64,000 bases of DNA from positions 248,001-312,000 of the forward strand of contig NZ_JAJFAX010000002.1 in the NCBI RefSeq assembly GCF_019710475.1. The letters are read 5' to 3'. Below are positions 8,764 through 17,154 of this stretch, piece after piece. Source of the stretch: Glycomyces sp. TRM65418 (GTDB lineage Bacteria; Actinomycetota; Actinomycetes; Mycobacteriales; Micromonosporaceae). A program made the position numbers and the translations under genes. Every line of letters starts with the position of its first letter. Position 1 is the stretch's first letter. The notes below the pieces were generated by a model. The model saw nothing but the letters and a program-made list of their open reading frames with translations. It was not told the origin of the DNA and did no database searches.

Positions 8764-9387
8764 TTAGGGCCACCCTACCAGGTTGATCAAACCGTTCGTT
8801 TTCTGCGTCTCGGCGCGGCAGTTCTGCGCGTTCGCCGGCGGCGTCGCCGCGTCGTCGCAGGGTTTCCTGGACGGGCTGATGTTCATCGGCGGCTCCGGCA
8901 GACTGGCATAGGGCTCCTGCCCGATCGTCCCGTCCTTGACCGCCTGGGTGCGCAGCTCGTGAATGTTCAACGCGATCCGCTCGGCATGGTTGGCCTCCGG
9001 TGTGGACGTGCCGGGCCCCATGAGCCGCTTGTACCCCAGACTGTCGGCCAGGTCCCGCGCGTCTCTGGAAGTGGTGTTGCGGTTCATGACATAGAACAGG
9101 TTCCCGTTCTTGTCCTGAATCGTCGCCACCGTCAGGCCCTGCGAGGCGCGCTCGCCGTACTGCTTCTCGTACGCCTTGTGGATGTCTTCGGCGTCCTTGC
9201 GCAACTCCGGGCCGGTCTTCATCGTCACGCCGTCGTTGGGCGAGACGGTCGTGTCGACCTGCTTGGCCGTCCCGTCCGGGTGCGGTTTCTTCACCCGCGG
9301 GTTCGGGACCTTGATCTTCTTGATCGCCGGTTTGGCGATCTTCTTGGCGGCAGCGCCGAGCGCGGCGTTCTTGGGGGCTTTCGGCAT
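8764..9387 (-). CDS. Deaminase-type toxin (YwqJ/SCP1.201-like nucleic-acid deaminase fold)
   Basis: A 207-residue protein with a Lys/Pro-rich N-terminus (about 1-45) and a C-terminal domain carrying deaminase motifs: HAE at 134-136 within EANHAERIAL, and SPSRKPC with Cys177. Cys190 is a plausible further zinc ligand. In toxin deaminases the H(A/V)E and PC...C residues bind zinc and supply the catalytic Glu; targets are nucleic acids or nucleotides. The spacing between the two Cys (13 residues) is longer than the usual PCxxC, so the exact family is uncertain. There is no secretion domain of its own. The upstream WXG100 and CpnT-N-like genes suggest type VII delivery. Confidence 0.65.
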   Translation of the reverse strand: MPKAPKNAALGAAAKKIAKPAIKKIKVPNPRVKKPHPDGTAKQVDTTVSPNDGVTMKTGPELRKDAEDIHKAYEKQYGERASQGLTVATIQDKNGNLFYVMNRNTTSRDARDLADSLGYKRLMGPGTSTPEANHAERIALNIHELRTQAVKDGTIGQEPYASLPEPPMNISPSRKPCDDAATPPANAQNCRAETQKTNGLINLVGWP

Positions 9388-9406
9388 GAGGAGCGCAGCG
9401 GCCCTT

Positions 9407-9898
9407 CTACATCAGGAGCCGCATGACGGCTTCTTGGACGAGGCTCATCAAGATCTCGCGGCCCACCGCATAAATGGCCGGCAGTGCCGCCGCCGCGATG
9501 CCCATCGTCGCCGCTGCCGCGGCTATGGCGGCCGCGATCTGGACGGCGAGGATCGCCAGTTGGACGATGCAGGCGATCTTCAGCGCCAAGACGATCGCGG
9601 CGCAGACCATCATCCCGGCCCCGGTCAGAAACATCCCGATCGTGCCCTCGGCAAGGACCGTCGCCGGGCCGTCCTCTCCGTTCCACCACGTCGTGAACGC
9701 CTCGACCGCTTCGCCGATGTTCTCGTCCCAGACTTTGGCGCCCTGCTCGTTGACGCCGGACAGCACCTGATCGACCGAATCGGGCAGGCTCATCCAGGCG
9801 TTGCCGATCTCGAAGAGCATGTCCTCGTTCGACATCGGCCAGTCGACGCCGCACATGTTCAGGATCTCGCCCAGCGCGGGCGGCAGGTTGATGACCAT
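9407..9898 (-). CDS. CpnT-N/WXG100-like membrane protein of the toxin locus
   Basis: A 163-residue protein. The N-terminal 70 residues (LPPALGEILNMCGVDWPMSN, then a helix with GNAWMSL and a later FTTWW) match the pattern of the WXG100-like N-terminal domain of large actinobacterial polymorphic toxins. From about residue 85 to 150 it is strongly hydrophobic and Ala-rich, probably two or three membrane helices. In typical toxins this module is fused to the toxic domain. Here the reading frame stops and the toxin starts separately 19 bases later. It probably acts in export or membrane passage of the deaminase; this is inference. Confidence 0.6.
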   Translation of the reverse strand: MVINLPPALGEILNMCGVDWPMSNEDMLFEIGNAWMSLPDSVDQVLSGVNEQGAKVWDENIGEAVEAFTTWWNGEDGPATVLAEGTIGMFLTGAGMMVCAAIVLALKIACIVQLAILAVQIAAAIAAAAATMGIAAAALPAIYAVGREILMSLVQEAVMRLLM

Positions 9899-9901
9899 GC
9901 C

Positions 9902-10231
9902 CTAGCCGCCCAGACCGTTCAGCAGCTCCTCGAAGATCTTCGCCGCCGACTCGTCGGCCTCCACGTGCGCGGTGGCCCATTCCTTCAAGTCGGCGCCGGC
10001 GTTGGCGAGCTCGTCGGCGCAGACGGTGATCGACTCGTCGAACGCCCCCAAGATCACGTTGTGGATCTCCATGATCAGCCCGCCGATCTCATCCCCGCCC
10101 GAGGCCTCGGTGATCGACTCGACCTGGCCTTTGAAGCTCTCCCAGACGGCGCCGAGGTCCTCGCCGCGGGACTGCAGCCCAGAGGCGGCTTCCTCGAACT
10201 TCTCCGGCTGTACGTCGAACCCCGGTGCCAC
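9902..10231 (-). CDS. WXG100-family (ESAT-6-like) protein
   Basis: 109 residues, all helical, with the size and layout of WXG100 proteins. Helix 1 (about 10-45) carries VWESFKGQ in place of a strict W-x-G turn, and helix 2 spans about 55-100. Such proteins form helical hairpin dimers and are substrates or targeting partners of type VII (ESX) secretion. It starts with GTG 2 bases after the stop of the YbaB-like gene and ends 3 bases before the membrane protein gene, so the three are one transcriptional unit. No EccC or other ESX machinery gene is in the window. Confidence 0.7.
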   Translation of the reverse strand: MAPGFDVQPEKFEEAASGLQSRGEDLGAVWESFKGQVESITEASGGDEIGGLIMEIHNVILGAFDESITVCADELANAGADLKEWATAHVEADESAAKIFEELLNGLGG

Positions 10232-10233
10232 GG

Positions 10234-10644
10234 TTACCGGTCCTCCCGCTGCTCGGCCCTGGAGTGGGCGGACATGATCCCGTCCAGGAACGACGACAAA
10301 CGCGCGGCGCTGTCACGCTGGATCTCGGCCAGCTGCTCGTTCAACTCCTCCAAGTCCACCGCCGCACCGGCGCCGGCCTGCTCCCGAAGGGCCGCATACG
10401 CCTCGTTGACCGCCAGGGAGACCTGCTCGGACAGGGCCTCGGACCCCAGTCGCATCGCCGCCGGTCGAATCGACACCTCGGCGGTGCCCGGGGCCTTCAC
10501 CGTCACGCTCACCGTGCCCTCGGCCGCTTCCACCGTGATCGGCTCGGCCTCGGACTGCCCCTGTTGGATGTCCTGGACGCGTCTGGCCGCGGCCATGACC
10601 TCATCGAGCGGACCGGTCAGGCCGCGAGGGTCAGGGATGGTCAT
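10234..10644 (-). CDS. YbaB/EbfC-family nucleoid-associated-like protein
   Basis: About 136 residues. MTIPDPRGLTGPLDEVMAAARRVQDIQQGQSE is followed by VTVEAAEGTVSVTVKAPGTAEVSIRP and a long C-terminal helix: the helix-strand-helix order of YbaB/EbfC proteins. In actinobacteria, YbaB-like genes often precede WXG100 genes at ESX-linked loci. The start is ATG 10644 with AAGGAG 6 bases upstream. It is first in the toxin-locus operon. Possible roles are DNA binding or chaperone-like pairing with the WXG protein; neither is shown by the sequence. Confidence 0.7.
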   Translation of the reverse strand: MTIPDPRGLTGPLDEVMAAARRVQDIQQGQSEAEPITVEAAEGTVSVTVKAPGTAEVSIRPAAMRLGSEALSEQVSLAVNEAYAALREQAGAGAAVDLEELNEQLAEIQRDSAARLSSFLDGIMSAHSRAEQREDR

Positions 10645-11140
10645 CAAATGCTCCTTGTCCGAGCCAGGGTGCGTGGGGTAGCAACAACCTTACAACTCGG
10701 ACACACTTGCCGCTCTCCCCAAGAGCGGCTCCTCCGCGCTCAGAGTGCGTGCGGGCCTTGAGGCCCCGCCGTGCATCACCCTGCGCAGGTTCACGAGGCC
10801 AAGCTCGCGCGGGCACGCACACTCGCCGAGGTGGTCGACCACCTCGACGAGCGTGCGTAAGTCGGCGTCATCGACTACACCGAGATCCGCTTTCGCAGAT
10901 CAGCAGAGGGGCAGCCCGAATCGGGGACCGGTTTATCCCTGGCAGGACCAAACAGAACGTTGTCGGCGCTGGCTCTGGGCGAAGCTCCGCCGAGCCGCAC
11001 TAGAGCAGCTCGACGCCGGCAGCGACCTCGACCGGCCGCCGGCGAGGCGCGGGTGCCGTGGTCGCCCGTCGGGTCGCCGAGACGCGACGCCTCCCCGACC
11101 TTGAGCCAAGGCAGGTCAATGGATGGTTCAGGGCAGGGCG
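10645..11140. other. Intergenic stretch with a possible gene remnant
   Basis: No intact gene. On the plus strand, about 10765-10860 reads as a protein-like segment (VHEAKLARARTLAEVVDHL then DERA and a stop). It continues after the stop as VGVIDYTEIRFRR, suggesting a decayed gene of unknown family. The promoter of the toxin operon should lie in the AT-richer part near 10670-10700. Confidence 0.35.
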
Positions 11141-11350
11141 TTAGGCCGTGTGCCGGTTTTGCATCTCGTCGGCGAGGTTGGCGACCTGCTGGAGTATCGA
11201 CTGCGGCGATGCGGCGAGACGGAGCGGGTACCGGATCAAGCGGATCGGGGAATTTCGGATTCGTAGCCGCTCCGGTTCGGTTGCGGCGCAGACGGTGAGG
11301 AAGGCCTGGGCGAGCCGGCCTCGAAGGCGCCACCGTGGCAACGCCTTCAC
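11141..11350 (-). CDS. Small basic hypothetical protein
   Basis: 69 residues from a GTG at 11350, beginning 27 bases after the SARP regulator stop and on the same strand, so possibly in its transcript. The sequence is basic and Leu-rich (RLIRYPLRLAASPQSILQQV) with good GC at third codon positions, but the ribosome-binding site is weak. No family recognised; it could be a chance frame. Confidence 0.4.
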   Translation of the reverse strand: MKALPRWRLRGRLAQAFLTVCAATEPERLRIRNSPIRLIRYPLRLAASPQSILQQVANLADEMQNRHTA

Positions 11351-11376
11351 GCATCGTTCGCGTACTTTCTCGAGTT

Positions 11377-14178
11377 TCAGTTCAGGCGGCCGCCCATCGC
11401 GATGTCGACGAGGCCCAGGCTGCGGTCGGTGTGGGTCGGCGCGCCGTAGTCTTCGTAGAGTCGTCGTGCCCGCTCGCGTTCGCGTTCGGCCCCCTCGAGG
11501 TCGCCCATGGCCGTCCTGGTCGCGGAAAGGAGGTCGCGGACCTTGGCGACGCTCGACTCCATCTCGTTCGAGGAGAAGACCTTGATCGCGGTGTCGTACT
11601 GGACGATCGCCGCGTCGTACTCACCGTTGAGATGTGCGACATGACCCAGGCCGAGATGAGCGAGAGCCTCGCCGCGCGCGGACTCAGTGGCGGTCGCGCG
11701 AGAGGCGTCTCGCAGGTGCTCGAAGCACTCGTGTGCCTCGGCGAGGTTTCCCAGGCGCGCATGCTGCCAACCGAAGGCGTAGCGGGCCCGGTGCCCCCAG
11801 AGCGCGTCTCCGGCTTCGAAAAAGTACGCCAGCGCTCGGCGGCAGTAAGAGAGCGCCTCCTCGCTGTCGCCGCAATGGCCCGAGTAAATGCTCATCGTGA
11901 AGTGGGCGAAGCCCTTCGCCCACGGCTGCCCCGTCTCCTCGGCCAGTGCCATACCTCGGGCCAGGGTCTCGCGGCATGCGTCACCGTCGCCGCAGAGCAG
12001 CAGGCCGGCTCCCTGGTAGCCGTGCGAAATGATCTGCTTGACGACGTCGCCGCTCCGCGCGGCCACCGCGAGCGCCGTGGTCTGGGCGTCGGCGAGCTCG
12101 CGGCCGCGGTACATGGCGATCATCTCCTCGGCGAGGCACCAGGCCAGCTCCCACCGCCGCCGGTCGTGCTCGGGATCGGCCTCGCGATGCAGCAGGTTGA
12201 CCAGCACGGGATACTCAGCGGTGCACCAGGCCGAGGCCGCGCGCGGGCTGTGAAGCGGCTCGGGAGCCGCGAGGTGTTCGCGCTCGCCGAGGTCGATCCG
12301 TTCGCGGGTGGTGCTCAGAATCCGCTCGGCGCTGTAGGCGGTGGAGACGTAGTGGTCGAACATGCGCCGGAGCGACTGCGCGCGTGCGGGTTCGGGAACT
12401 TCGTCGTCAAGTCGGTCCACGGCGTAGGCGCGCAGCAGGTCGTGCATCGTGTACCTGCCGGATTTGTGCTCGTGAACGAGCTGCACATCGGCCAGTTCGC
12501 GCATCGCCGCGGCGGCCTCGTCCTGTGCGAAGCCCGCGAGACTGGCCATCGCGGCGGCGGTGACATCGGGGCCGGGGTGCAGGCCCAGCAGCCGGAAGGC
12601 CGCGGCGGCCTTGCCACCGAGTTCCTGGTAGGAGCACTGGAACACCTTGCGCGGGTCCATGGCGGCGTCTTTGGCGGTGAGCGCGTTGAGGACGTTGCCG
12701 GTGGATTCCAGCCGGTCGGCGAGGGCCCGTAGCGGCACGTCCGGATTGGCGGCCGCTCTGGCGCCCACAAGGGACAGTGCCAGGGGCAGCCCGGCGCAGA
12801 CGGCGGTGATGCGCGCGGTGGCGCGGTCGTCGGCGAGGTCGTCGACGAAGCGGCTGAGCATCGTCGTCGACTCCTCGTCGCTCATCGGTGTGAGCCGGAC
12901 AGTGTCGGCCCCTGCGGCGATGAGGCTTTCGAGCGGATCGCGACTGGTGACGACGGCGAAGGTGCCCGCCGATACGGGCAGGAGCGGCCGTGCCTGCAGG
13001 GAGTCGCGGGCGTTGTCGAGCACGACCAGGACGCGGCGTCCGGCCAGGAGCGTCCGGTAGAGGTCGGTCTGCTCGTCGATGTCGGCGGGGAGGTCGTGCA
13101 GGTCGACTCCGAGGCGGCGAAGCGCCTTGGCGAGGGCGGGGCCTGCGCTGGTCTCCGGGGCGACGGGGTCGAAGCCGCGCAGGTCGAAGTAGTGGCAGCC
13201 GTCGGGGAAACGGTCGGCGACCCGGTGGGCCCAGTGGACGGCCAGCGCGGTCTTGCCGACCCCGCCCATGCCGCTGACCACGGCGAGTCCGGCTCGGCCG
13301 GCCGATGCGTCGAGTACGCCGTCCAGTCGGCGCAGCTCCTCCTCCCGCCCGGTGAAGCGGGCGGTGGTCGGCGGAAGCGTGAAGAGCGGGCGCGTCGGCG
13401 CCGGGGAGGGCTGCGGCGTGCGGGGTGGGCCCAGCGCCGAGTCGGCGCGCAGGATCGCGGTGTGGAGTTCGAGCAGTTCGGGGTTGGGGTCGATGCCGAG
13501 TTCGTCGGCGACCCGCTTCCGCACCTCTTCGTAGACCGTCAGGGCCGCTTCAGTGTCCCCGCAGCGGTACAGGGCGAGCATGTACTGCGCCGCGAACCGC
13601 TGGCTCCGGGCGTGGACGGTGCACACCTCGCGCAGCTCACCGAGCAGTTCCCCGTGCATGCCGAGGTCGAGTTCGATGTCGTATCGCTGCTCGCGCAGGG
13701 TGAGGCGGTACTCGTCGAGACGCCTGCCGGCCGATTCGGCCATTGGTCCGGGAACGCCGGCGAGGGCCGGGCCGCGCCATTCCTCGAGGGCGGCGCGGAG
13801 CTCGGCGGCGGCCTCGGCGAGCCGCCCCGTGCGGCGCAGTTCGCGGGCGTGCCGCTCCCGCGACCGGCAGCGCAGGACGTCGACCTCGGTGTCGGCGAGC
13901 CGGAACCGGTAGTTGCCGTTGACCAGTTCGATGCGGTCCCGCGCGGGTCCGAGCCGATCCCGGAGGACGCCGACGATATTGCGCACCTGCACTGTCGGAT
14001 GCTTCGGCTCCACGTCGCCGTAAACGCCCGCCACGAGTCGGTGCAGTTGCACGACCTTGTTCGCGTCATCCGCGAGCAGCGCGAAAACCTTGGCCGCATT
14101 GCCCTGCGGAATCGCCACGTCCACACCGTCGACGCGGAGTTCCAGCGGCCCGAGCAGACGCACGTCGAGTTCGGTCAT
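11377..14178 (-). CDS. SARP-family regulator with NB-ARC ATPase and TPR region (AfsR-like)
   Basis: A 933-residue regulator. Residues 1-95 form the OmpR-like winged helix of SARPs (LLGPLELRVDG...VQVRNIVGVLRDRLG) and about 98-245 the BTAD domain. After a Pro-rich linker, an NB-ARC ATPase follows with Walker A GMGGVGKT at 303-310 and a Walker B-like VLVVLDNA near 385. TPR-like helical repeats fill about 590-933. SARPs bind direct repeats near -35 boxes and activate secondary-metabolite or development genes. No biosynthetic cluster adjoins it here, so its target is unknown. The length and domain order match AfsR-type proteins. The start is ATG 14178 after AAAGG. Confidence 0.9.
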   Translation of the reverse strand: MTELDVRLLGPLELRVDGVDVAIPQGNAAKVFALLADDANKVVQLHRLVAGVYGDVEPKHPTVQVRNIVGVLRDRLGPARDRIELVNGNYRFRLADTEVDVLRCRSRERHARELRRTGRLAEAAAELRAALEEWRGPALAGVPGPMAESAGRRLDEYRLTLREQRYDIELDLGMHGELLGELREVCTVHARSQRFAAQYMLALYRCGDTEAALTVYEEVRKRVADELGIDPNPELLELHTAILRADSALGPPRTPQPSPAPTRPLFTLPPTTARFTGREEELRRLDGVLDASAGRAGLAVVSGMGGVGKTALAVHWAHRVADRFPDGCHYFDLRGFDPVAPETSAGPALAKALRRLGVDLHDLPADIDEQTDLYRTLLAGRRVLVVLDNARDSLQARPLLPVSAGTFAVVTSRDPLESLIAAGADTVRLTPMSDEESTTMLSRFVDDLADDRATARITAVCAGLPLALSLVGARAAANPDVPLRALADRLESTGNVLNALTAKDAAMDPRKVFQCSYQELGGKAAAAFRLLGLHPGPDVTAAAMASLAGFAQDEAAAAMRELADVQLVHEHKSGRYTMHDLLRAYAVDRLDDEVPEPARAQSLRRMFDHYVSTAYSAERILSTTRERIDLGEREHLAAPEPLHSPRAASAWCTAEYPVLVNLLHREADPEHDRRRWELAWCLAEEMIAMYRGRELADAQTTALAVAARSGDVVKQIISHGYQGAGLLLCGDGDACRETLARGMALAEETGQPWAKGFAHFTMSIYSGHCGDSEEALSYCRRALAYFFEAGDALWGHRARYAFGWQHARLGNLAEAHECFEHLRDASRATATESARGEALAHLGLGHVAHLNGEYDAAIVQYDTAIKVFSSNEMESSVAKVRDLLSATRTAMGDLEGAERERERARRLYEDYGAPTHTDRSLGLVDIAMGGRLN

Positions 14179-14326
14179 GATCGCCGCCTTTGGTCACCGG
14201 ATGCGGGAAAATCATTGTCACACAAGCGGGTCCGGACGGCCTCAACCGTTCTGCAGGGAAGGGCCGCTTCGTCTCCGGTTCCGCGCCGTTCACCATCGCC
14301 TCCGGCCTGCCCGAGCCCGCCAGGGC

Positions 14327-14487
14327 GTGGTGACCGAACTGGACGGCCACGTCGTCGCCGACGAGGGCGTCCCGCTCCGCGACATCGCCGCCTCCAGTGC
14401 CCGCACCCGTGAGCTCCTCGGCTGGGAGCCGGTCCACCCGGGCCTGATCGAGGACCTCGACAGGGCCACTACTTCCAGTCCACTTGA
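14327..14487 (+). pseudogene. C-terminal remnant of a short-chain dehydrogenase/epimerase
   Basis: Bases from 14327 translate to VVTELDGHVVADEGVPLRDI then SARTRELLGWEPVHPGLIEDLD. A shift of frame near 14462 then gives GHYFQST and a stop at 14485-14487. The ending LGWxPxxPGLxxDLxxGHYF is the typical tail of atypical SDR/NAD-dependent epimerases. The N-terminal Rossmann part is gone, so this is a relic with at least one frameshift. Confidence 0.55.
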
Positions 14488-14708
14488 CCGCGAGGGCGTC
14501 GATATCGCGTCGGACGGCACGGGGCCCGCGGTCTCCGTGCTCGGTACAGGTCGCCCCGACTCGGCCGCTGCGGCGAGCGTTCAGATCCGCTGAGCGCGTC
14601 GAGGGACCCGTGGAGGGCAGGCGCCAGGCCGGCGAGTTTTCCGCTTTCTCCGTCGAGGACCCGTGCGCTATACGTCCGTCGGCGCGCTGACGATCCGGCG
14701 CACGATGA

Positions 14709-14741
14709 AGGCGGTCCCGGCCGTTGGGGCCGGGACCGCCT
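14709..14741 (-). terminator. Perfect hairpin downstream of the LPMO gene
   Basis: A 14-base stem (14709-14722 with 14728-14741) around the loop GTTGG. It lies about 220 bases past the LPMO stop and is probably a terminator for that transcript, though the distance is long. Confidence 0.6.
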
Positions 14742-14963
14742 GGTATTCGCTCGCCTGTCGGCCGAGGGCGCCGGCAGGTCCGGAGCGGTATCCGAGTCGC
14801 CGTGAGGGGGGTCGAGCCTGAACGAAGCGGGCTGCCCGGACCCGAGCGGGTCGTCGTGCCATGCGCCGGTCGCGGTGACCGGTGATCCGGACTGGTTCAG
14901 CGTCACTGACCGGTCGTTGGCGACGGTGCATTCGCCGTCGGCCGACGGGTCGGCCGGTGCGGG

Positions 14964-15632
14964 CTACGAGCGGCCGCCGAACCACACGTCCGAGCAGGAG
15001 TAGAAGGTCTGGTCGAAGTGGCTGGCCTGCCAGACGACGTAGACCACGTGGTGCCCTGTCCTGCCGGGCGCGCTCACCGGGATGTCGACCGCCTGGCCCG
15101 GCTGGTAGACGCCCGTCTGGACGACGCGCTCGAGGTCGCCCCAGTCGAGCGCGTCGGTGGCGGCGTTGTATCCCTGGCGGGTCACGTACACCCAGTAGTA
15201 GTCGGCGCCGTGCCTCGCCTGGTCGTCGTAGTGGAGTGTGAAGTTGTTGCCGAGTGAGGTGGTGTGCCAGGCGCCCGGCTTGTCGAGCGAAGCGTATTCG
15301 GCGTTGCCCCCCGAGCAGAGCTGGTTGTCCGGGATGCGTTGTTCGTGCTGCCCCTGCATGCCCTCGCGGAGCAGGCTCATCCAGCTCCACATGGTGTTGG
15401 GGTTGGTCTGGAAGGCCTGGTAGCACATGGGGTCCTCGGTGGCCATGCCCGGATCCATGTGGTTGCTGCCCCAGCGTTCCCAGCAGCTGTACTGCCGCGC
15501 GGCCGGCGAGGTCGCCGTGCCGTGCGCCGAAGCGCTCTGGGCGGTGAAGAACAGCGCCGAAGCGCTGGCCATGACCACCGCCGCGAACGCGAGGAGGAGT
15601 CTTCTGATGCGATGCTTTCTCGATCTAACCAT
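14964..15632 (-). CDS. Secreted AA10 lytic polysaccharide monooxygenase
   Basis: About 222 residues. A signal peptide (RSRKHRIRR, hydrophobic core, SASA) is cleaved before His37, which becomes the N-terminal copper ligand in HGTATSPAARQ, the AA10 signature. The second copper His is probably His141 in ARHGADYYWVYVT, matching the AxH...YW pattern of the family. Cys residues suggest disulfides. AA10 enzymes oxidatively cleave chitin or cellulose outside the cell using copper and H2O2 or O2. It has only the catalytic domain and no carbohydrate-binding module. The ATG at 15632 is chosen over the longer frame because GGGAG lies 7 bases upstream and the signal peptide starts there. Confidence 0.9.
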   Translation of the reverse strand: MVRSRKHRIRRLLLAFAAVVMASASALFFTAQSASAHGTATSPAARQYSCWERWGSNHMDPGMATEDPMCYQAFQTNPNTMWSWMSLLREGMQGQHEQRIPDNQLCSGGNAEYASLDKPGAWHTTSLGNNFTLHYDDQARHGADYYWVYVTRQGYNAATDALDWGDLERVVQTGVYQPGQAVDIPVSAPGRTGHHVVYVVWQASHFDQTFYSCSDVWFGGRS

Positions 15633-15672
15633 GGTATCGCTCCCATAAATGGAGACATTGACAAATGCAAAT

Positions 15673-15701
15673 ATATCTGACATATCCTCGCAATGTAAAT
15701 A
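15673..15701 (-). promoter_or_regulatory. Promoter of the LPMO gene
   Basis: On the minus strand TTTACA (complement of 15696-15701) is followed after exactly 17 bases by ATATAT (complement of 15673-15678). It lies about 40 bases upstream of the start codon in a strikingly AT-rich segment, and fits a housekeeping-sigma promoter. Confidence 0.65.
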
Positions 15702-15946
15702 CCTGTCAGGCCGGAAGTGGGAGCGATGACTCTCCGTTCGCACGTGACCGCCGCCGACGCCGCGGGACGCGGCGGCTCCTTCTCGACCGTGCGGCCATGG
15801 ACGCCGCGGGCCGGGTGCAGTTGCCGTTTCGGGTGCCCCCGCCGGCCGCTCCCGCTAGGCTCACGGGCATGTCAGATCCCTCCCAATGTGCTTGAGGGTG
15901 CTGCGGGCGGCGCATCATTTCGCGACGGAAGGGTAACCGCGAGCGC

Positions 15947-16438
15947 ATGACGTACATACCCGAAGGCGAACAGCGCCCGTCGACCGGCGGGGAGATCGAC
16001 CCGCGCCTCGACGGCGGCGGCTGGCGCGCAGCGATGGACGACCGCACCGTCGAAGCGGTGGGCAAGCTGACCGAGGCGCTCGAGACCGTGGAGATCGCCA
16101 GGGGGCACCTGTACGCCTTCCACCAGCTCACCGGCTCCGCCGACTTCAAGGTCGAGGACGCCGTCGAGCTGCTGGAGGCCGCGGGGCACCCGGAACTGGC
16201 GCAGCGGATCGCACGCGAACTGCTCGGCCGCAACGTGCTCCCCGGACGATGGACCTTCCAGGTCGTCGAGGACTACGAGAACACCTACTACAACGTGTTC
16301 CGGGACATCGAGCGAGAGACGCGCAGGCTCACCGACGGCCTGCCGCACGTCCACGAGGCCGACCTGAAACGCCGCCGCCGCTCGGTGGGCGAACCGGGGC
16401 ACGAGGTCGTGGCGAAGGAAGGCCTCATCGACCGATGA
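15947..16438 (+). CDS. Conserved hypothetical actinobacterial protein
   Basis: 163 residues, soluble, with a helical middle (VGKLTEALETVEIARGHLYAFHQLTGSADF) and a conserved-looking GRNVLPGRWTFQVVEDYENTYY segment, then a basic tail. No catalytic motif was recognised. It is followed by an SRPBCC gene that begins 23 bases after its stop (or overlaps it by ATGA if an upstream start is used), so the pair is likely an operon. Function unknown. Confidence 0.65.
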   Translation: MTYIPEGEQRPSTGGEIDPRLDGGGWRAAMDDRTVEAVGKLTEALETVEIARGHLYAFHQLTGSADFKVEDAVELLEAAGHPELAQRIARELLGRNVLPGRWTFQVVEDYENTYYNVFRDIERETRRLTDGLPHVHEADLKRRRRSVGEPGHEVVAKEGLIDR

Positions 16439-16461
16439 GCCGCAAGAAGGAAGCAGGGGAC

Positions 16462-16890
16462 ATGACCACGTACACGCACACCGCAGAGGCCGACGTCAAC
16501 GCCGAGACGCTGTTCGGCTTCCTCGCCGACCCGCGGAACCTGCCGCGCTACTTTCCCCAGATGACGGCCGCCGAGCCCGAAGGCGGGGAGACGGTCCACG
16601 TCGAGGCGGACGTGCACGGGGAGCACGTCGAGGGCGAGGCCTGGCTCCACTCGGACGCCGCCGGGCGCCGGCTCGAGTGGGGCGCCCGGGGCCCCGACGA
16701 CTACCACGGCGAGCTCCAGGTGGAGGAGGTCGATCCGGGCCACAGCCGCATCACCGTCAGCCTGCACAGCGTGCGCGACGCCGAGGAGGGCGAGGTGCAG
16801 CAGAGCCTCGAACAGGCGGTGGCCGCCATGGCCCAGGCGGCGACGGCGGACGACCGGCCGTGGGAGCCGGGCGGCGCTTCGACGCTCTGA
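16462..16890 (+). CDS. SRPBCC-family protein
   Basis: 142 residues with the polyketide cyclase/dehydrase-like SRPBCC pattern: TYTHTAEADVNAETLFGFLADPRNLPRYFPQM, then alternating strands and a C-terminal helix from about residue 110. It probably binds a small hydrophobic ligand; nothing shows which. An alternative ATG at 16435 overlaps the stop of the preceding gene (ATGA). 16462 is preferred because AAGGA precedes it and family members begin at this point. Confidence 0.75.
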   Translation: MTTYTHTAEADVNAETLFGFLADPRNLPRYFPQMTAAEPEGGETVHVEADVHGEHVEGEAWLHSDAAGRRLEWGARGPDDYHGELQVEEVDPGHSRITVSLHSVRDAEEGEVQQSLEQAVAAMAQAATADDRPWEPGGASTL

Positions 16891-17154
16891 CCGGAGGCGA
16901 CGGAACGACGGCCGGGCACGCCTTCCCGGGAGTGCCCGGCCTGCTCGGCTGTCCCGCCAGGCCGGCGCCGCCTGCGCGGCCGTGCCGGCGAGACTGCCCA
17001 TGAACCGCCGGACCGGGAACCGCCATGCCGACGGCCTCGGGCGGACGCATAGCGGCCGGCACGAGGCCTTCTCGATCCCGAACGCGTCCCAGTCCCTGTG
17101 CCCGCCTTGGGCGGGGACATGCGAGCGCCCGGGTCGGTGAACGGGACGCCGGCG

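Larger units (their letters stand above)
14179..14963. other. Gene-poor 0.8 kb between SARP and LPMO genes
   Basis: Only remnants were found: a decayed SDR tail (14327-14487) and a strong hairpin at 14709-14741. The minus-strand sequence directly after the LPMO stop (14742-14963) keeps a protein-like frame (CTVANDRSVTLNQSGSPV), perhaps the relic of a lost C-terminal domain, but it is not in the LPMO frame. Confidence 0.45.
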
